From an uncultured Bacteroidales bacterium (GTDB lineage: Bacteria; Bacteroidota; Bacteroidia; Bacteroidales; Bacteroidaceae), in NCBI GenBank assembly GCA_902802815.1, contig CADCNQ010000001.1, positions 121,162 to 185,161 of the forward strand: a DNA stretch of 64,000 nucleotides. The letters are read 5' to 3'. How positions within the stretch are numbered: the stretch's first letter is position 1; each line of letters opens with the position of its first letter. The notes beneath the pieces were generated by a model that saw only the letters and a list, made by a program, of their open reading frames with translations, did not search any database and had not been told where the DNA came from. Shown in pieces: positions 35,366 to 43,885 of the stretch. Both the position numbers and the translations under genes were made by a program.

Positions 35366-36184
35366 TCAGCGACAAGTGATATGGAAGCAACCTTGCTTCA
35401 CTTCATACTTAATATAGCAGCGTCCCTCCATACGCTTATCACGCAGCACCTCAGAAAGCACATACTTCAAAGTATCGTCGCGCACCGGACGATTGACAGC
35501 ATCGTAACGATTGTAGCAGACATCAAATGTGGTTCCATAGCGATGACATGACTGGGGGCTCGCATTCACATTCACATTACGAAGTTTGCGTACATCCTCC
35601 TCCGTACGTAACATACTGCTGACAATAATCCTGTGCATAGGCACTCCTTTGACAGACAGGGAGTCCATAAAAGCATGACCTATTTCGCGCAGCAGTTCCT
35701 GGGCGCGGGGCACCAGATACGGTATTGACGACTTCATACGGGAATCCACTACATAGAAAGGATCAGAACCAGCATACACAAGACCATCCTTCATCTGTTC
35801 TGCGGAATCTCTGTTTTCAATAGGTTTCACGCCCCAATAAAGAGCAGCATCCATGTGGACATCCTCTTTGTCCGGGAAACTGATGGCATACGACACAACA
35901 GAGCGAATCGGGTGCTTAACGCGCTGCGAACGCACTCTTCTGGCATGGGATAACGGCTCCTTTGCCAACTCTTGTTCCGATGCCGGCTCCGCCTCTGTCA
36001 CTTCAACCACTTCTTTTACGGTCTCCAGCTCTGATATCTGCAGGCTGTCTGTAGTCATCTCTATCACAGGACCTTCGTCAGATACTTTCTTACCAATACT
36101 ATTAGAACACATTTTCACCAAACCCAAAAAGAGTACGATGAGAACGTATCCACTTAAAAATATTTTTTTCTTTATTCGCTTCAT
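35366..36184 (-). CDS. Membrane-anchored M15-like peptidase (DUF5715-type)
   Basis: 272 residues from ATG 36184, chosen because a -7 box lies at 36199-36206. One N-terminal membrane segment (about 7-25) is followed by an acidic linker and a C-terminal domain from about residue 115. In it, SCHRYGTTFDVCYNRYD and the final CFHITCR resemble the zinc-ligand pattern SxHxxGxxxD and HxH of M15/VanY D,D-carboxypeptidases, though the last His of that pattern is not obvious. A role in peptidoglycan trimming is inferred. The acidic linker reads VVEVTEAEPASEQELAKEPL. Confidence 0.75.
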   Translation of the reverse strand: MKRIKKKIFLSGYVLIVLFLGLVKMCSNSIGKKVSDEGPVIEMTTDSLQISELETVKEVVEVTEAEPASEQELAKEPLSHARRVRSQRVKHPIRSVVSYAISFPDKEDVHMDAALYWGVKPIENRDSAEQMKDGLVYAGSDPFYVVDSRMKSSIPYLVPRAQELLREIGHAFMDSLSVKGVPMHRIIVSSMLRTEEDVRKLRNVNVNASPQSCHRYGTTFDVCYNRYDAVNRPVRDDTLKYVLSEVLRDKRMEGRCYIKYEVKQGCFHITCR

Positions 36185-36269
36185 GACAATTACAAGTGCA
36201 AAAGTAACGTTTTTTTCTGAATTATATATTTCCATAGTACATTTATTTTTCATATCAACTCTTTTTTCG

Positions 36270-36277
36270 TACTTTTG
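36270..36277 (+). promoter_or_regulatory. -7 box TACTTTTG for purH
   Basis: Consensus box 25 bp upstream of ATG 36303, divergent from TACTTTTG at 36199-36206 for the M15-like gene. Confidence 0.6.
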
Positions 36278-36302
36278 CACCGCAAATATATATCATAAAA
36301 CA

Positions 36303-37484
36303 ATGAAGGAATTAGAACTTAAATATGGCTGCAATCCCAACCAAAAGCCATCTCGCATTTTCGTGACTGAAGGAGAACTTCCCCTCACTGTGCTCAACGG
36401 ACGTCCAGGCTACATCAACTTTTTGGACGCGCTCAATTCATGGCAATTGGTAAAGGAACTGAAAGTTGCCACAGGATTGCCCGCTGCAGCATCGTTCAAG
36501 CATGTATCACCAGCCGGTGCAGCTGTAGGACTGCCACTGTCGGACACTCTAAAGAAGATATACTGGGTGGAAGATGCTCCCCTGCCCCTCACTCCCATTG
36601 CCTGTGCTTATGCAAGAGCCCGCGGTGCCGACCGCATGTCGTCCTATGGTGACTTCATTGCTTTAAGTGATGAGTGCGACGAGGCCACAGCTCGCCTCAT
36701 CAACCGTGAGGTGTCTGACGGTGTCATCGCTCCCAGCTATAGTCCTGCGGCACTGGAAGTGCTGAAGGCCAAGCGCAAAGGTACCTACAATGTCATCCAA
36801 ATAGATCCAAACTACCATCCTGAGCCCATCGAGCGCAAACAGGTGTTCGGCATCACATTCGAGCAGGGACGCAACGAAGTAAATCTGGCCGATCCCGCCC
36901 TTTTTGAAAACATCCCCACCAAGAATAAGAGTTTCCCCGAGGACAAGAAACGCGACCTTATCATTGCCCTTATTACATTGAAATACACGCAGTCCAACTC
37001 CGTATGCTACGTAAAGGATGGTCAAGCTATTGGTATCGGTGCCGGACAGCAGAGTCGCATTCATTGCACACGTCTGGCCGGACAAAAAGCGGATATTTGG
37101 TGGATGCGACAGCACCCAAAAGTGATGAATTTACCTTTCGTCGAAGGTATCCGCCGCGCTGACCGTGACAACACCATAGACCTTTACATCGGTCCCGAGA
37201 GAGGAGATGTCCTGAAGGACGGTGCCTGGCAGCAGTTCTTCACCACACGTCCCGAGCCCCTTACCGAAGACGAGACCTGCGACTGGTTGGCACAGAACAC
37301 AGGAGTGTGTTTGGGCAGCGATGCCTTTTTCCCCTTCGGTGATAATGTAGAGAGAGCACACAAGAGCGGTGTGGAATACATTGCGCAAGCCGGTGGTTCT
37401 GTAAGAGACGACCATGTTATCATGACATGTGACAAATACAATATTGCAATGGCCTTCACTGGTGTAAGACTTTTCCATCATTGA
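36303..37484 (+). CDS. purH: AICAR transformylase domain protein (PurH without IMP cyclohydrolase domain)
   Basis: 393 residues. Contains the transformylase core only: KHVSPAGAAVG (catalytic Lys-His), YTQSNSVCYVKDGQAIGIGAGQQSR, and the C-terminal DAFFPFGDNVERAHKSGVEYIAQAGGS with VIMTCDKYNIAMAFTGVRLFHH. The N-terminal MGS-type IMP cyclohydrolase domain of usual PurH (about 200 residues) is absent, so ring closure must be done by another protein. The ATG is well placed after the -7 box and no upstream frame supplies the missing domain. The esterase gene overlaps its stop codon by one base. Confidence 0.9.
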   Translation: MKELELKYGCNPNQKPSRIFVTEGELPLTVLNGRPGYINFLDALNSWQLVKELKVATGLPAAASFKHVSPAGAAVGLPLSDTLKKIYWVEDAPLPLTPIACAYARARGADRMSSYGDFIALSDECDEATARLINREVSDGVIAPSYSPAALEVLKAKRKGTYNVIQIDPNYHPEPIERKQVFGITFEQGRNEVNLADPALFENIPTKNKSFPEDKKRDLIIALITLKYTQSNSVCYVKDGQAIGIGAGQQSRIHCTRLAGQKADIWWMRQHPKVMNLPFVEGIRRADRDNTIDLYIGPERGDVLKDGAWQQFFTTRPEPLTEDETCDWLAQNTGVCLGSDAFFPFGDNVERAHKSGVEYIAQAGGSVRDDHVIMTCDKYNIAMAFTGVRLFHH

Positions 37485-39067
37485 TGAGACAACTACTCAT
37501 TCTATTTTTCATCATTGCCACAACCCTCTCCGCACGGGGAGAAGATAATATCGCTGTTGTTCCCGGCGAGCAATATGTGTTGCGTAATGTCGCCACCGGT
37601 TCGTATCTGCAAAAGGACGGCACCACGACTACGGATGAAAGTGAAGCGTCCAATTGGCGCGTTGTGACTAACGACACCATCCACTATAGTGATAAAGAAC
37701 AGCTATACTTCGTCTATAGCGACGATATTGTGATGCAGCTTACAAACGGCGGCACAGGATGGAAAGTCTCATTCTCCGGCAAAAGCAACACCACATACGT
37801 AATGCCCAGCACGACAACCGAGAACGCGTTCAAATTCCGCTACCGCTATCTGGCCGACACACGCTTCATCAACGTGGAGGTGGACGGCAACGGCAACGAA
37901 AAACTGACAGCTGCAAAAACGCAGTCGGCCTATAACGACTGGGAATTTGTTCCCACATCGCATCCCAAGGACTATCGCTACCGTCTGATGACAATGGACC
38001 GTTCGTCCGGCAACACGAAATACACCATTGCATATCTGTCACACGACATCGCAGGAGAACCCGTATGGCTGTCCGGATGGATTGCCGTACCTACGTCATC
38101 CGAAGGCGGACCCTCCAACGCTGACCACGTGCTTTTCTCCACACACTACACGATGTGTAAAAACTCGGAGGTGCCTTCACAGAGCGACCCGTATGATGCA
38201 TACGCCTTCAACCTCTCCACGAATAAACCCGTGATGATTGAACCCGACTATCTGGGCTACGGCATCTCTAAGGACCGTGAGCACCCCTACTGCGCTCCCG
38301 ATATCATGGCAGAAGAGAGCGTCGATATGATACTCGTTTGTCACGATATGTTGCGCGATATGCACAACATGGACTGCTCTACAGGCGAATACCCCACATA
38401 TGGCATCGGTTACTCACAGGGCGGTGCCATCATACTGGCCTGCCAGAGATATGTGGAGAACTCGCCAAAACTTACGGAAGAGGAACGTCAGGCTATCAAG
38501 TGGACGCGCACCTGCACAGGAGCCGGCCCATATAACTCACTTGCCACCATATCGCAATACCTGTTCCAGGACAAGCTGTCTATGCCTGTTGCGGCACCTC
38601 TGTTGGTCATGGGCATGGTGGCAGCCTATCCGGACATCTTTGGTGACATTCCCGCTGAGCGCTATTTCTCCGATGCCTTCAACGGGGCTGGCATCGTAGA
38701 CAAGGTGCGCAGTACCGATTACGATATCGACGAACTGAACGATGCCATCAAGAAGGCCTGCGGCAACACCATGCAGAGCATGCTTTCGGAAGAAGCCAAA
38801 GACTTCAATTCCGACCTTATGCAATTGTTACTGAAAGCTCTTGGATGCAGCGACCTGACCCGTGACTGGACTCCCAAGGCTGAGATATGGTTCTTCCACA
38901 ACACGGACGACGATGTGGTGCCCTACCTCAATACTATGTCTGCCTACAAAAGTCTGAAAGACCGTTGTCTGGGCGGCTGTTCAATGCACACCACCGGTGT
39001 CGGAATGTCTCACCTCGCTGCAGCTATTGATTTTATGGCTCGTATGATACTTGGCAACTACAAATAA
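37484..39067 (+). CDS. Secreted alpha/beta-hydrolase (lipase/esterase-like)
   Basis: 527 residues from ATG 37484, whose first base is the last base of the purH stop. MRQLLILFFIIATTLSARGE is a signal peptide. Residues 25-160 form a beta-trefoil-like or CBM-like N-terminal region (YVLRNVATGSYLQKDG). From about residue 165 an alpha/beta-hydrolase fold follows: nucleophile Ser311 in GIGYSQGGAI, a late Asp in HNTDDDVVPY and His in GVGMSHLAA. Secreted lipases, feruloyl/acetyl esterases or peptidases share this pattern, so the substrate is open. A gene for a small sorting-tail protein follows. Confidence 0.82.
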   Translation: MRQLLILFFIIATTLSARGEDNIAVVPGEQYVLRNVATGSYLQKDGTTTTDESEASNWRVVTNDTIHYSDKEQLYFVYSDDIVMQLTNGGTGWKVSFSGKSNTTYVMPSTTTENAFKFRYRYLADTRFINVEVDGNGNEKLTAAKTQSAYNDWEFVPTSHPKDYRYRLMTMDRSSGNTKYTIAYLSHDIAGEPVWLSGWIAVPTSSEGGPSNADHVLFSTHYTMCKNSEVPSQSDPYDAYAFNLSTNKPVMIEPDYLGYGISKDREHPYCAPDIMAEESVDMILVCHDMLRDMHNMDCSTGEYPTYGIGYSQGGAIILACQRYVENSPKLTEEERQAIKWTRTCTGAGPYNSLATISQYLFQDKLSMPVAAPLLVMGMVAAYPDIFGDIPAERYFSDAFNGAGIVDKVRSTDYDIDELNDAIKKACGNTMQSMLSEEAKDFNSDLMQLLLKALGCSDLTRDWTPKAEIWFFHNTDDDVVPYLNTMSAYKSLKDRCLGGCSMHTTGVGMSHLAAAIDFMARMILGNYK

Positions 39068-39069
39068 CT

Positions 39070-39594
39070 ATGATGCTACTCGAAGTTCTTTTCTATTGGT
39101 ATTTTACCATCATAACAGCCACCACGGGCGGTAAGGTGTATGCTACGGGAGACTGGCGTATGCCGCTTTCCGACGAAGACTACGGAGACCAGATAGAGGT
39201 GCGCTGGGTTATCGCAGGAGAAGAAGCGCGCTCATCGTGCTATGCCTGGGTTAAAGCCGACGAGGGATATCATTTTGCAGGTTTCTTCAATGCCTCCAAT
39301 GAACAAATCGCTTCCGGAGAGAAGACCGACGAGGTACGCATCTGGACCACTACTGAAAGTGCCCAGCAGGAGGACGGCATAGTAAGCGGCAACGACCTCT
39401 ATCCCACCACTCCGCAGACCTTCACTGCTGTTTTCCTGCCCGATGATGTCAATGATATCAATTCCATTCCTGAATATCTTCGCCAGCAACAGGAAGATGA
39501 TGTCATCTATGACCTTGCGGGAAGAAAAATGGCCACCCCGAAGGGCGGCCAGATTATTGTGCGCAATCGCAAGAAGTTGCTACTTACTCGATAA
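39070..39594 (+). CDS. Small secreted protein with type IX-style C-terminal tail
   Basis: 174 residues. The hydrophobic start (MMLLEVLFYWYFTIITATTG) is a poor signal peptide. The middle (YAWVKADEGYHFAGFFNASN) resembles the short bacterial repeat of secreted surface proteins (TATPxxGYxFxxW). The end DVIYDLAGRKMATPKGGQII is the usual Prevotella sorting tail. It follows the esterase by two bases in another frame and may be a split-off domain of it. Its end overlaps the stop of the acyl-CoA dehydrogenase gene by 11 bp. Confidence 0.55.
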   Translation: MMLLEVLFYWYFTIITATTGGKVYATGDWRMPLSDEDYGDQIEVRWVIAGEEARSSCYAWVKADEGYHFAGFFNASNEQIASGEKTDEVRIWTTTESAQQEDGIVSGNDLYPTTPQTFTAVFLPDDVNDINSIPEYLRQQQEDDVIYDLAGRKMATPKGGQIIVRNRKKLLLTR

Positions 39595-41272
39595 TGCGAG
39601 CCACCAAAGTGGCGTGCTTCTCAACTTCAGCCTCAGCCATATTCATGAAATGCTTCATTGAGCCTTCAAACAACTCAGGAGCCTTGGTTGCGTGCTGCAC
39701 CATGAGATATCCCATGATGACATCTGCTGCCATCTCATACAGATGACGGGCTGCGAAATCAAGTATCTCTTGCTCCTCTTTCTCCCGCACGGCTGCTGTA
39801 ACTGCATTGAATTTCTCCGTCATCTTAGCCAGACGCTCCACATAGATAGCGTACTCAGCACTTGCGGCTGTATTGGCAGCCATTTCCTCTATCACCTGGG
39901 CATAGAAGCCGTTGGTGACATAACGGATGGCAGCCACAGTCTGTAATTGCGTCGTTCCCTCATAGATACTGGTAATACGGGCATCACGGTAGATGCGCTG
40001 ACAAGCATATTCCAGCATGAAACCGGAACCGCCATGCACCTGAATACAGTCGTAACCATTCTGATTGGCATATTCTGAGTTCATACCCTTAGCCAACGGC
40101 GTAAAGGCATCCGCCAAGCGGGAATAGCGCTTCAGTTCTGCACGCTCCTCGGCTTCCAGCTTACGCTCACGACCTATATCCTCCAGTGCCTTGTAGATAT
40201 CCACATAACGGGCTGTTTCGTATAGCAAAGCACGACCTGCATCCAAACGAGCCTGGATATTGTTCAGCATCTCCCTTACAGCAGGGAACTCTATGATAGC
40301 CTTGCCGAACTGCTTACGGTCCTTTGCATAAGCCACAGCTTCACGGTATGCAGCCTCCGAAAGACCTACGCTCTGTGCGGCAATACCCAGACGGGCACCG
40401 TTCATCAGGCTCATCACGTAACGTATCAGACCCAGTTTGCGGTCACCACAGAGTTCACACTTGGCATTCTTGTACACCAGTTCACACGTTGGGCTTCCGT
40501 GTATACCTAATTTATTCTCAATGCGTCGCACGTCCACACCGCCGTCTCTCTTGTCGTAGATGAACATAGACAGACCGCGACCGTCTCTCGTACCGGCCTC
40601 AGAGCGTGCCAGCACCAGATGGATATCGGAATCACCATTGGTAATGAAACGCTTCGAACCGTTCAGACGCCAGCACTGATTCTCCTCGTCGTAGGTAGCC
40701 TTGAGCATCACACTCTGCAGGTCACTTCCGGCATCCGGTTCTGTGAGGTCCATCGACATCGTCTCTCCCTCACACACACGGGGAATGTACTTCTGGCGCT
40801 GCTCTTCGTTGCCGAAGCAGTAGAGCGTCTCGATGCAGTCCTGCAGGCTCCATATATTCTCAAAACCGGCATCACCTGTCGACACCATCTCGTTAGCAGC
40901 CGTATACACTGTCACGGGCAGGTTGAGACCGCCGTAGCGGCGCGGCATTGTCATACCGTTCAGACCGGCCTTCACCATAGTGTCCAGATTCTCCACCGTC
41001 TTCTCCGCGTAGCGCACGCGACCGCCCTCACAATGAGGACCTTCTGCGTCCACTGCCTCAGCATTGGGTGCTATCACTTCCGCAGTCACTTCGCCTACTA
41101 TGTCAAGTACTCTCTGATAAGAGTCCATTGCATCAGCATAGTCCTCGGGAGCATAATCATACTGACCTTTGTCTGCAAACTCCCTCTCTTTAAGACTCAC
41201 GATGCGAGGCATGAGCTCATTCTGCTCCACCTCAAACTTTATCTTTTCGTTGTCGTTATAATAGTTTGCCAT
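39584..41272 (-). CDS. Acyl-CoA dehydrogenase
   Basis: 562 residues, longer than the usual 380 by a C-terminal helical extension (from about 420) typical of this Bacteroidales type. FAD-dependent oxidation of an acyl-CoA, with electrons passed to the EtfAB pair encoded upstream. Motifs: MSMDLTEPDAGSDLQSVMLKAT, RFITNGDSDIHLVLAR, and ARITSIYEGTTQLQTVAAIRYV, which holds the likely catalytic Glu. Four bases downstream of etfA. Confidence 0.93.
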   Translation of the reverse strand: MANYYNDNEKIKFEVEQNELMPRIVSLKEREFADKGQYDYAPEDYADAMDSYQRVLDIVGEVTAEVIAPNAEAVDAEGPHCEGGRVRYAEKTVENLDTMVKAGLNGMTMPRRYGGLNLPVTVYTAANEMVSTGDAGFENIWSLQDCIETLYCFGNEEQRQKYIPRVCEGETMSMDLTEPDAGSDLQSVMLKATYDEENQCWRLNGSKRFITNGDSDIHLVLARSEAGTRDGRGLSMFIYDKRDGGVDVRRIENKLGIHGSPTCELVYKNAKCELCGDRKLGLIRYVMSLMNGARLGIAAQSVGLSEAAYREAVAYAKDRKQFGKAIIEFPAVREMLNNIQARLDAGRALLYETARYVDIYKALEDIGRERKLEAEERAELKRYSRLADAFTPLAKGMNSEYANQNGYDCIQVHGGSGFMLEYACQRIYRDARITSIYEGTTQLQTVAAIRYVTNGFYAQVIEEMAANTAASAEYAIYVERLAKMTEKFNAVTAAVREKEEQEILDFAARHLYEMAADVIMGYLMVQHATKAPELFEGSMKHFMNMAEAEVEKHATLVARIIE

Positions 41273-41276
41273 GACT

Positions 41277-42299
41277 TTACTTGGAATTCTGTTTATAATA
41301 CTTAATCATCTTGGGCAGAACTTCTTCCACCGTTCCGTTTATCACATAGTCGGCAATCTGATTGATTGGCGCGTTCTCGTCGGGATTGACAGAAATGATG
41401 ATACCACTTTCCTTCATACCAGCCACATGCTGTATTGCACCAGAGATACCACAGGCTATATACACCTTGGGGCGCACCGTCACACCTGTCTGACCAATCT
41501 GCATGTCGTGGTCGCAGAAACCGGCATCCACAGCTGCACGACTTGCACCCACTTCTGCGTGTAGCACCTTTGCCAGATCGTAGAGCAACTGGAATCCCTC
41601 CTTGGAGCCGACACCGTAGCCGCCAGCCACAATGATAGGAGCTCCCTTAAGGTTGTTCTTCGAAGCTTGCACATGACGCTCTATCACACGCGTCACATAT
41701 TCTGTCTGAGGCACATAATCATTTACCTTTTCTATAATAACCTCACCCTTGTAGTTTGGATCAAGAACCTCCGCTTTCATCACCCCACTGCGCACGGTAG
41801 CCATCTGGGGGCGATTTTCTGGATTAACAATGGTTGCCACGATGTTACCTCCGAATGCCGGACGAATCTGGTAAAGCAACTGATCATATATCTTGCCGGT
41901 CTTTTTGTCCTCATGGGGACCAATCTCCAGAGCTGTGCAGTCTGCGGTTAAACCGCTCTTAAGTGCACTTGACACACGCGGTCCCAAATCTCGGCCTACC
42001 ACATCGGCACCCATAAGACAAATTTGAGGTCGCTCTTTCTTAAACAGGTTCACAAGAATGGCTGTATGGGGCTTTGACGTATAAGGCGAGAGCCCCCTAG
42101 CATCAAAAAGATGCAGGACATCCACGCCATAGGGTAATATCTGCTTCTCCACCTTGCCCTTGATACCGTCACCGGCTGCAATGGCCTCGAGTTTTACACC
42201 CAATGTATTGGCGAGTTTGCGACCTTTGGTCAACAACTCCTGACTCACTTCGGTCACTTCCTGACCTTCGAGTTCGCAATATACAAATACACTATTCAT
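41277..42299 (-). CDS. etfA: Electron transfer flavoprotein subunit alpha
   Basis: 340 residues. The C-terminal FAD-binding domain is clear: IVAGGYGVGSKEGFQLL, EVGASRAAVDAG, and ACGISGAIQHVAGMKESGIIISVNPDENAPI. Pairs with EtfB to accept electrons from the dehydrogenase at 39584. Second gene of the etfB-etfA-acd operon, 12 bp after etfB. Confidence 0.95.
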   Translation of the reverse strand: MNSVFVYCELEGQEVTEVSQELLTKGRKLANTLGVKLEAIAAGDGIKGKVEKQILPYGVDVLHLFDARGLSPYTSKPHTAILVNLFKKERPQICLMGADVVGRDLGPRVSSALKSGLTADCTALEIGPHEDKKTGKIYDQLLYQIRPAFGGNIVATIVNPENRPQMATVRSGVMKAEVLDPNYKGEVIIEKVNDYVPQTEYVTRVIERHVQASKNNLKGAPIIVAGGYGVGSKEGFQLLYDLAKVLHAEVGASRAAVDAGFCDHDMQIGQTGVTVRPKVYIACGISGAIQHVAGMKESGIIISVNPDENAPINQIADYVINGTVEEVLPKMIKYYKQNSK

Positions 42300-42311
42300 A
42301 AATCTTCATTT

Positions 42312-43112
42312 TCAACCAATAGTGTGAGATTCCATCAATTCCTGTATCAGGCCGTTAATATCCTCATCACTACCTGTGAGCGACTTACTCTCCTTTGCTT
42401 TAAACACTATGTTCTCCACATTCTTTACTTTTGTGGGACTACCGGCCAGCCCACACTGCGAGAGGTCTGCGTTGACATCCGCACACGTCAGTTTTGGCAC
42501 TTCCGTCTTTTTATAAGCCATCACACGTTTTGCATTGCGAGGCCTGCAGGCTGCAGCACTGCCATTTACAGTCAGAACGCATGGCAGAGCCGTTTCCACC
42601 GTTTCAACACCGCCATCAATATGGCGCACCACACATATTGTTTTACCATCGCAAGCCAACACTTCTTCAGTATATGTAATCTGATTCAGTTCCAATTTCT
42701 CTGCCACCTGCGGACCCACTTGTGCGGTATCTCCATCAATAGCCTGACGCCCGCCTATGATAAGGTCCACATCAGGAGCAAAATGGCGTATTGCTGTAGA
42801 GAGAGCATACGAAGTAGCCAACGTGTCGGCACCGGCAAAAGCTCTGTCTGTCAACAGATAACCGCCGTCTGCACCTCTATACATTGCTTCTTTTACCACC
42901 TCAGCTGCACGGTCTGGTCCCATCGTAAGCACTGTCACAGTCGTACCAGGGTTTTGCTCTTTTAGGCGCAGAGCCTGTTCCAGAGCGTTCAAATCTTCGG
43001 GATTGAAAATAGCTGGCAGCGCACTTCGATTCACTGTGCCTTCCGGTGTCATTGCATCAGGGCCTACATTTCTCGTGTCAGGCACCTGCTTTGCTAATAC
43101 TACGATTTTCAT
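42312..43112 (-). CDS. etfB: Electron transfer flavoprotein subunit beta
   Basis: 266 residues from ATG 43112; a longer frame reaching 43232 contains the -7 box and is not used. Motifs MKIVVLAKQVPDTRNVGPD, VLTMGPDRAAEVVKEAMYRGAD, and GGRQAIDGDTAQVGPQVAEKL. Heads the etfB-etfA-acd operon; TACTTTTG at 43141-43148 is its -7 box. Confidence 0.95.
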   Translation of the reverse strand: MKIVVLAKQVPDTRNVGPDAMTPEGTVNRSALPAIFNPEDLNALEQALRLKEQNPGTTVTVLTMGPDRAAEVVKEAMYRGADGGYLLTDRAFAGADTLATSYALSTAIRHFAPDVDLIIGGRQAIDGDTAQVGPQVAEKLELNQITYTEEVLACDGKTICVVRHIDGGVETVETALPCVLTVNGSAAACRPRNAKRVMAYKKTEVPKLTCADVNADLSQCGLAGSPTKVKNVENIVFKAKESKSLTGSDEDINGLIQELMESHTIG

Positions 43113-43140
43113 CTTTTTGCACACTTCAATAAAATTTGTG

Positions 43141-43148
43141 CAAAAGTA
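43141..43148 (-). promoter_or_regulatory. -7 box TACTTTTG for etfB-etfA-acd
   Basis: Consensus box 29 bp upstream of ATG 43112; a divergent TATCTTTG at 43203-43210 serves ruvA. Confidence 0.6.
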
Positions 43149-43202
43149 CAACATTTTTCGCACTTTAAAGGCTTTTCGCCCCGTCTTTTTAATAAAAAGT
43201 CG

Positions 43203-43210
43203 TATCTTTG
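43203..43210 (+). promoter_or_regulatory. -7 box TATCTTTG for ruvA-sprA
   Basis: Consensus box 28 bp upstream of ATG 43239. No internal promoter was noted before sprA. Confidence 0.6.
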
Positions 43211-43238
43211 CAATCAGCAGGCAAATAAACATATCGTT

Positions 43239-43847
43239 ATGATAGAGTATTTAAAAGGAGAATTAACCGATTTGCAGCCCGCAGAGGCTGTCATTGAATG
43301 CCATGGCGTGGGCTATGGCGTAGGAATCACCCTCAACACCTTCAGTGCCTTGCAGGGCAAGGAAGGTGTTGTCAAGTTATATATCTCCGAAAGCATACGT
43401 GAAGACGCATACCAACTGTGGGGATTTGCCACAAAAGCCGAGCGCGAAATATTCCTCCTGCTTCAAACCGTGAGTGGCATAGGAGCCGCCACCTCACGTA
43501 TGATACTCTCTGCCCTCTCCACACAAGAACTGGCAGACATCATTCTTTCCGGAAATGAAAAAATGCTCAAGAGCGTAAAGGGTATCGGCCCTAAGGCTGC
43601 ACAACGCATCATTGTCGAACTGCAAGACAAGGTAACAACGCTTGCATATCCGCAATATGAAGGCAAAAAGGCAGATTCCATCGTCAACAATACAACATCT
43701 AACGTAGTCATGGAAGAAGCCTCCGCTGCTCTAACTATGCTTGGTTTTTCACCAGCTCCTGTACGCAAAGTGGCACAAAAAATACTCTCAGAAGAACCGG
43801 ATGCACCTGTAGAGCGCGTCATTAAATTGGCGTTAAAGATGCTGTAG
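43239..43847 (+). CDS. ruvA: Holliday junction DNA helicase subunit RuvA
   Basis: 202 residues. Binds four-way junctions and loads RuvB. N-terminal OB fold (MIEYLKGELTDLQPAEAVIECHGVGYGV), two helix-hairpin-helix motifs (LLQTVSGIGAATSRMIL and LKSVKGIGPKAAQRIIVELQDK), and a C-terminal RuvB-binding domain (AALTMLGFSPAPVRKVAQKIL). Directly upstream of sprA, a gene order seen in many Bacteroidetes. Confidence 0.97.
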   Translation: MIEYLKGELTDLQPAEAVIECHGVGYGVGITLNTFSALQGKEGVVKLYISESIREDAYQLWGFATKAEREIFLLLQTVSGIGAATSRMILSALSTQELADIILSGNEKMLKSVKGIGPKAAQRIIVELQDKVTTLAYPQYEGKKADSIVNNTTSNVVMEEASAALTMLGFSPAPVRKVAQKILSEEPDAPVERVIKLALKML

Positions 43848-43885
43848 GACACAATAAAACACGCCGTGTGTGCGTTTTTCCTCCA

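Noticed and set aside
35853..36302. N-terminal extension of purH that might supply the missing cyclohydrolase domain
   Set aside because: The extension has no MGS-domain motifs, overlaps the divergent gene and includes the purH -7 box.
42965..43232. Longer etfB reading frame
   Set aside because: It contains the operon's -7 box; the family start MKIVVLAKQVPDTRN is at 43112.
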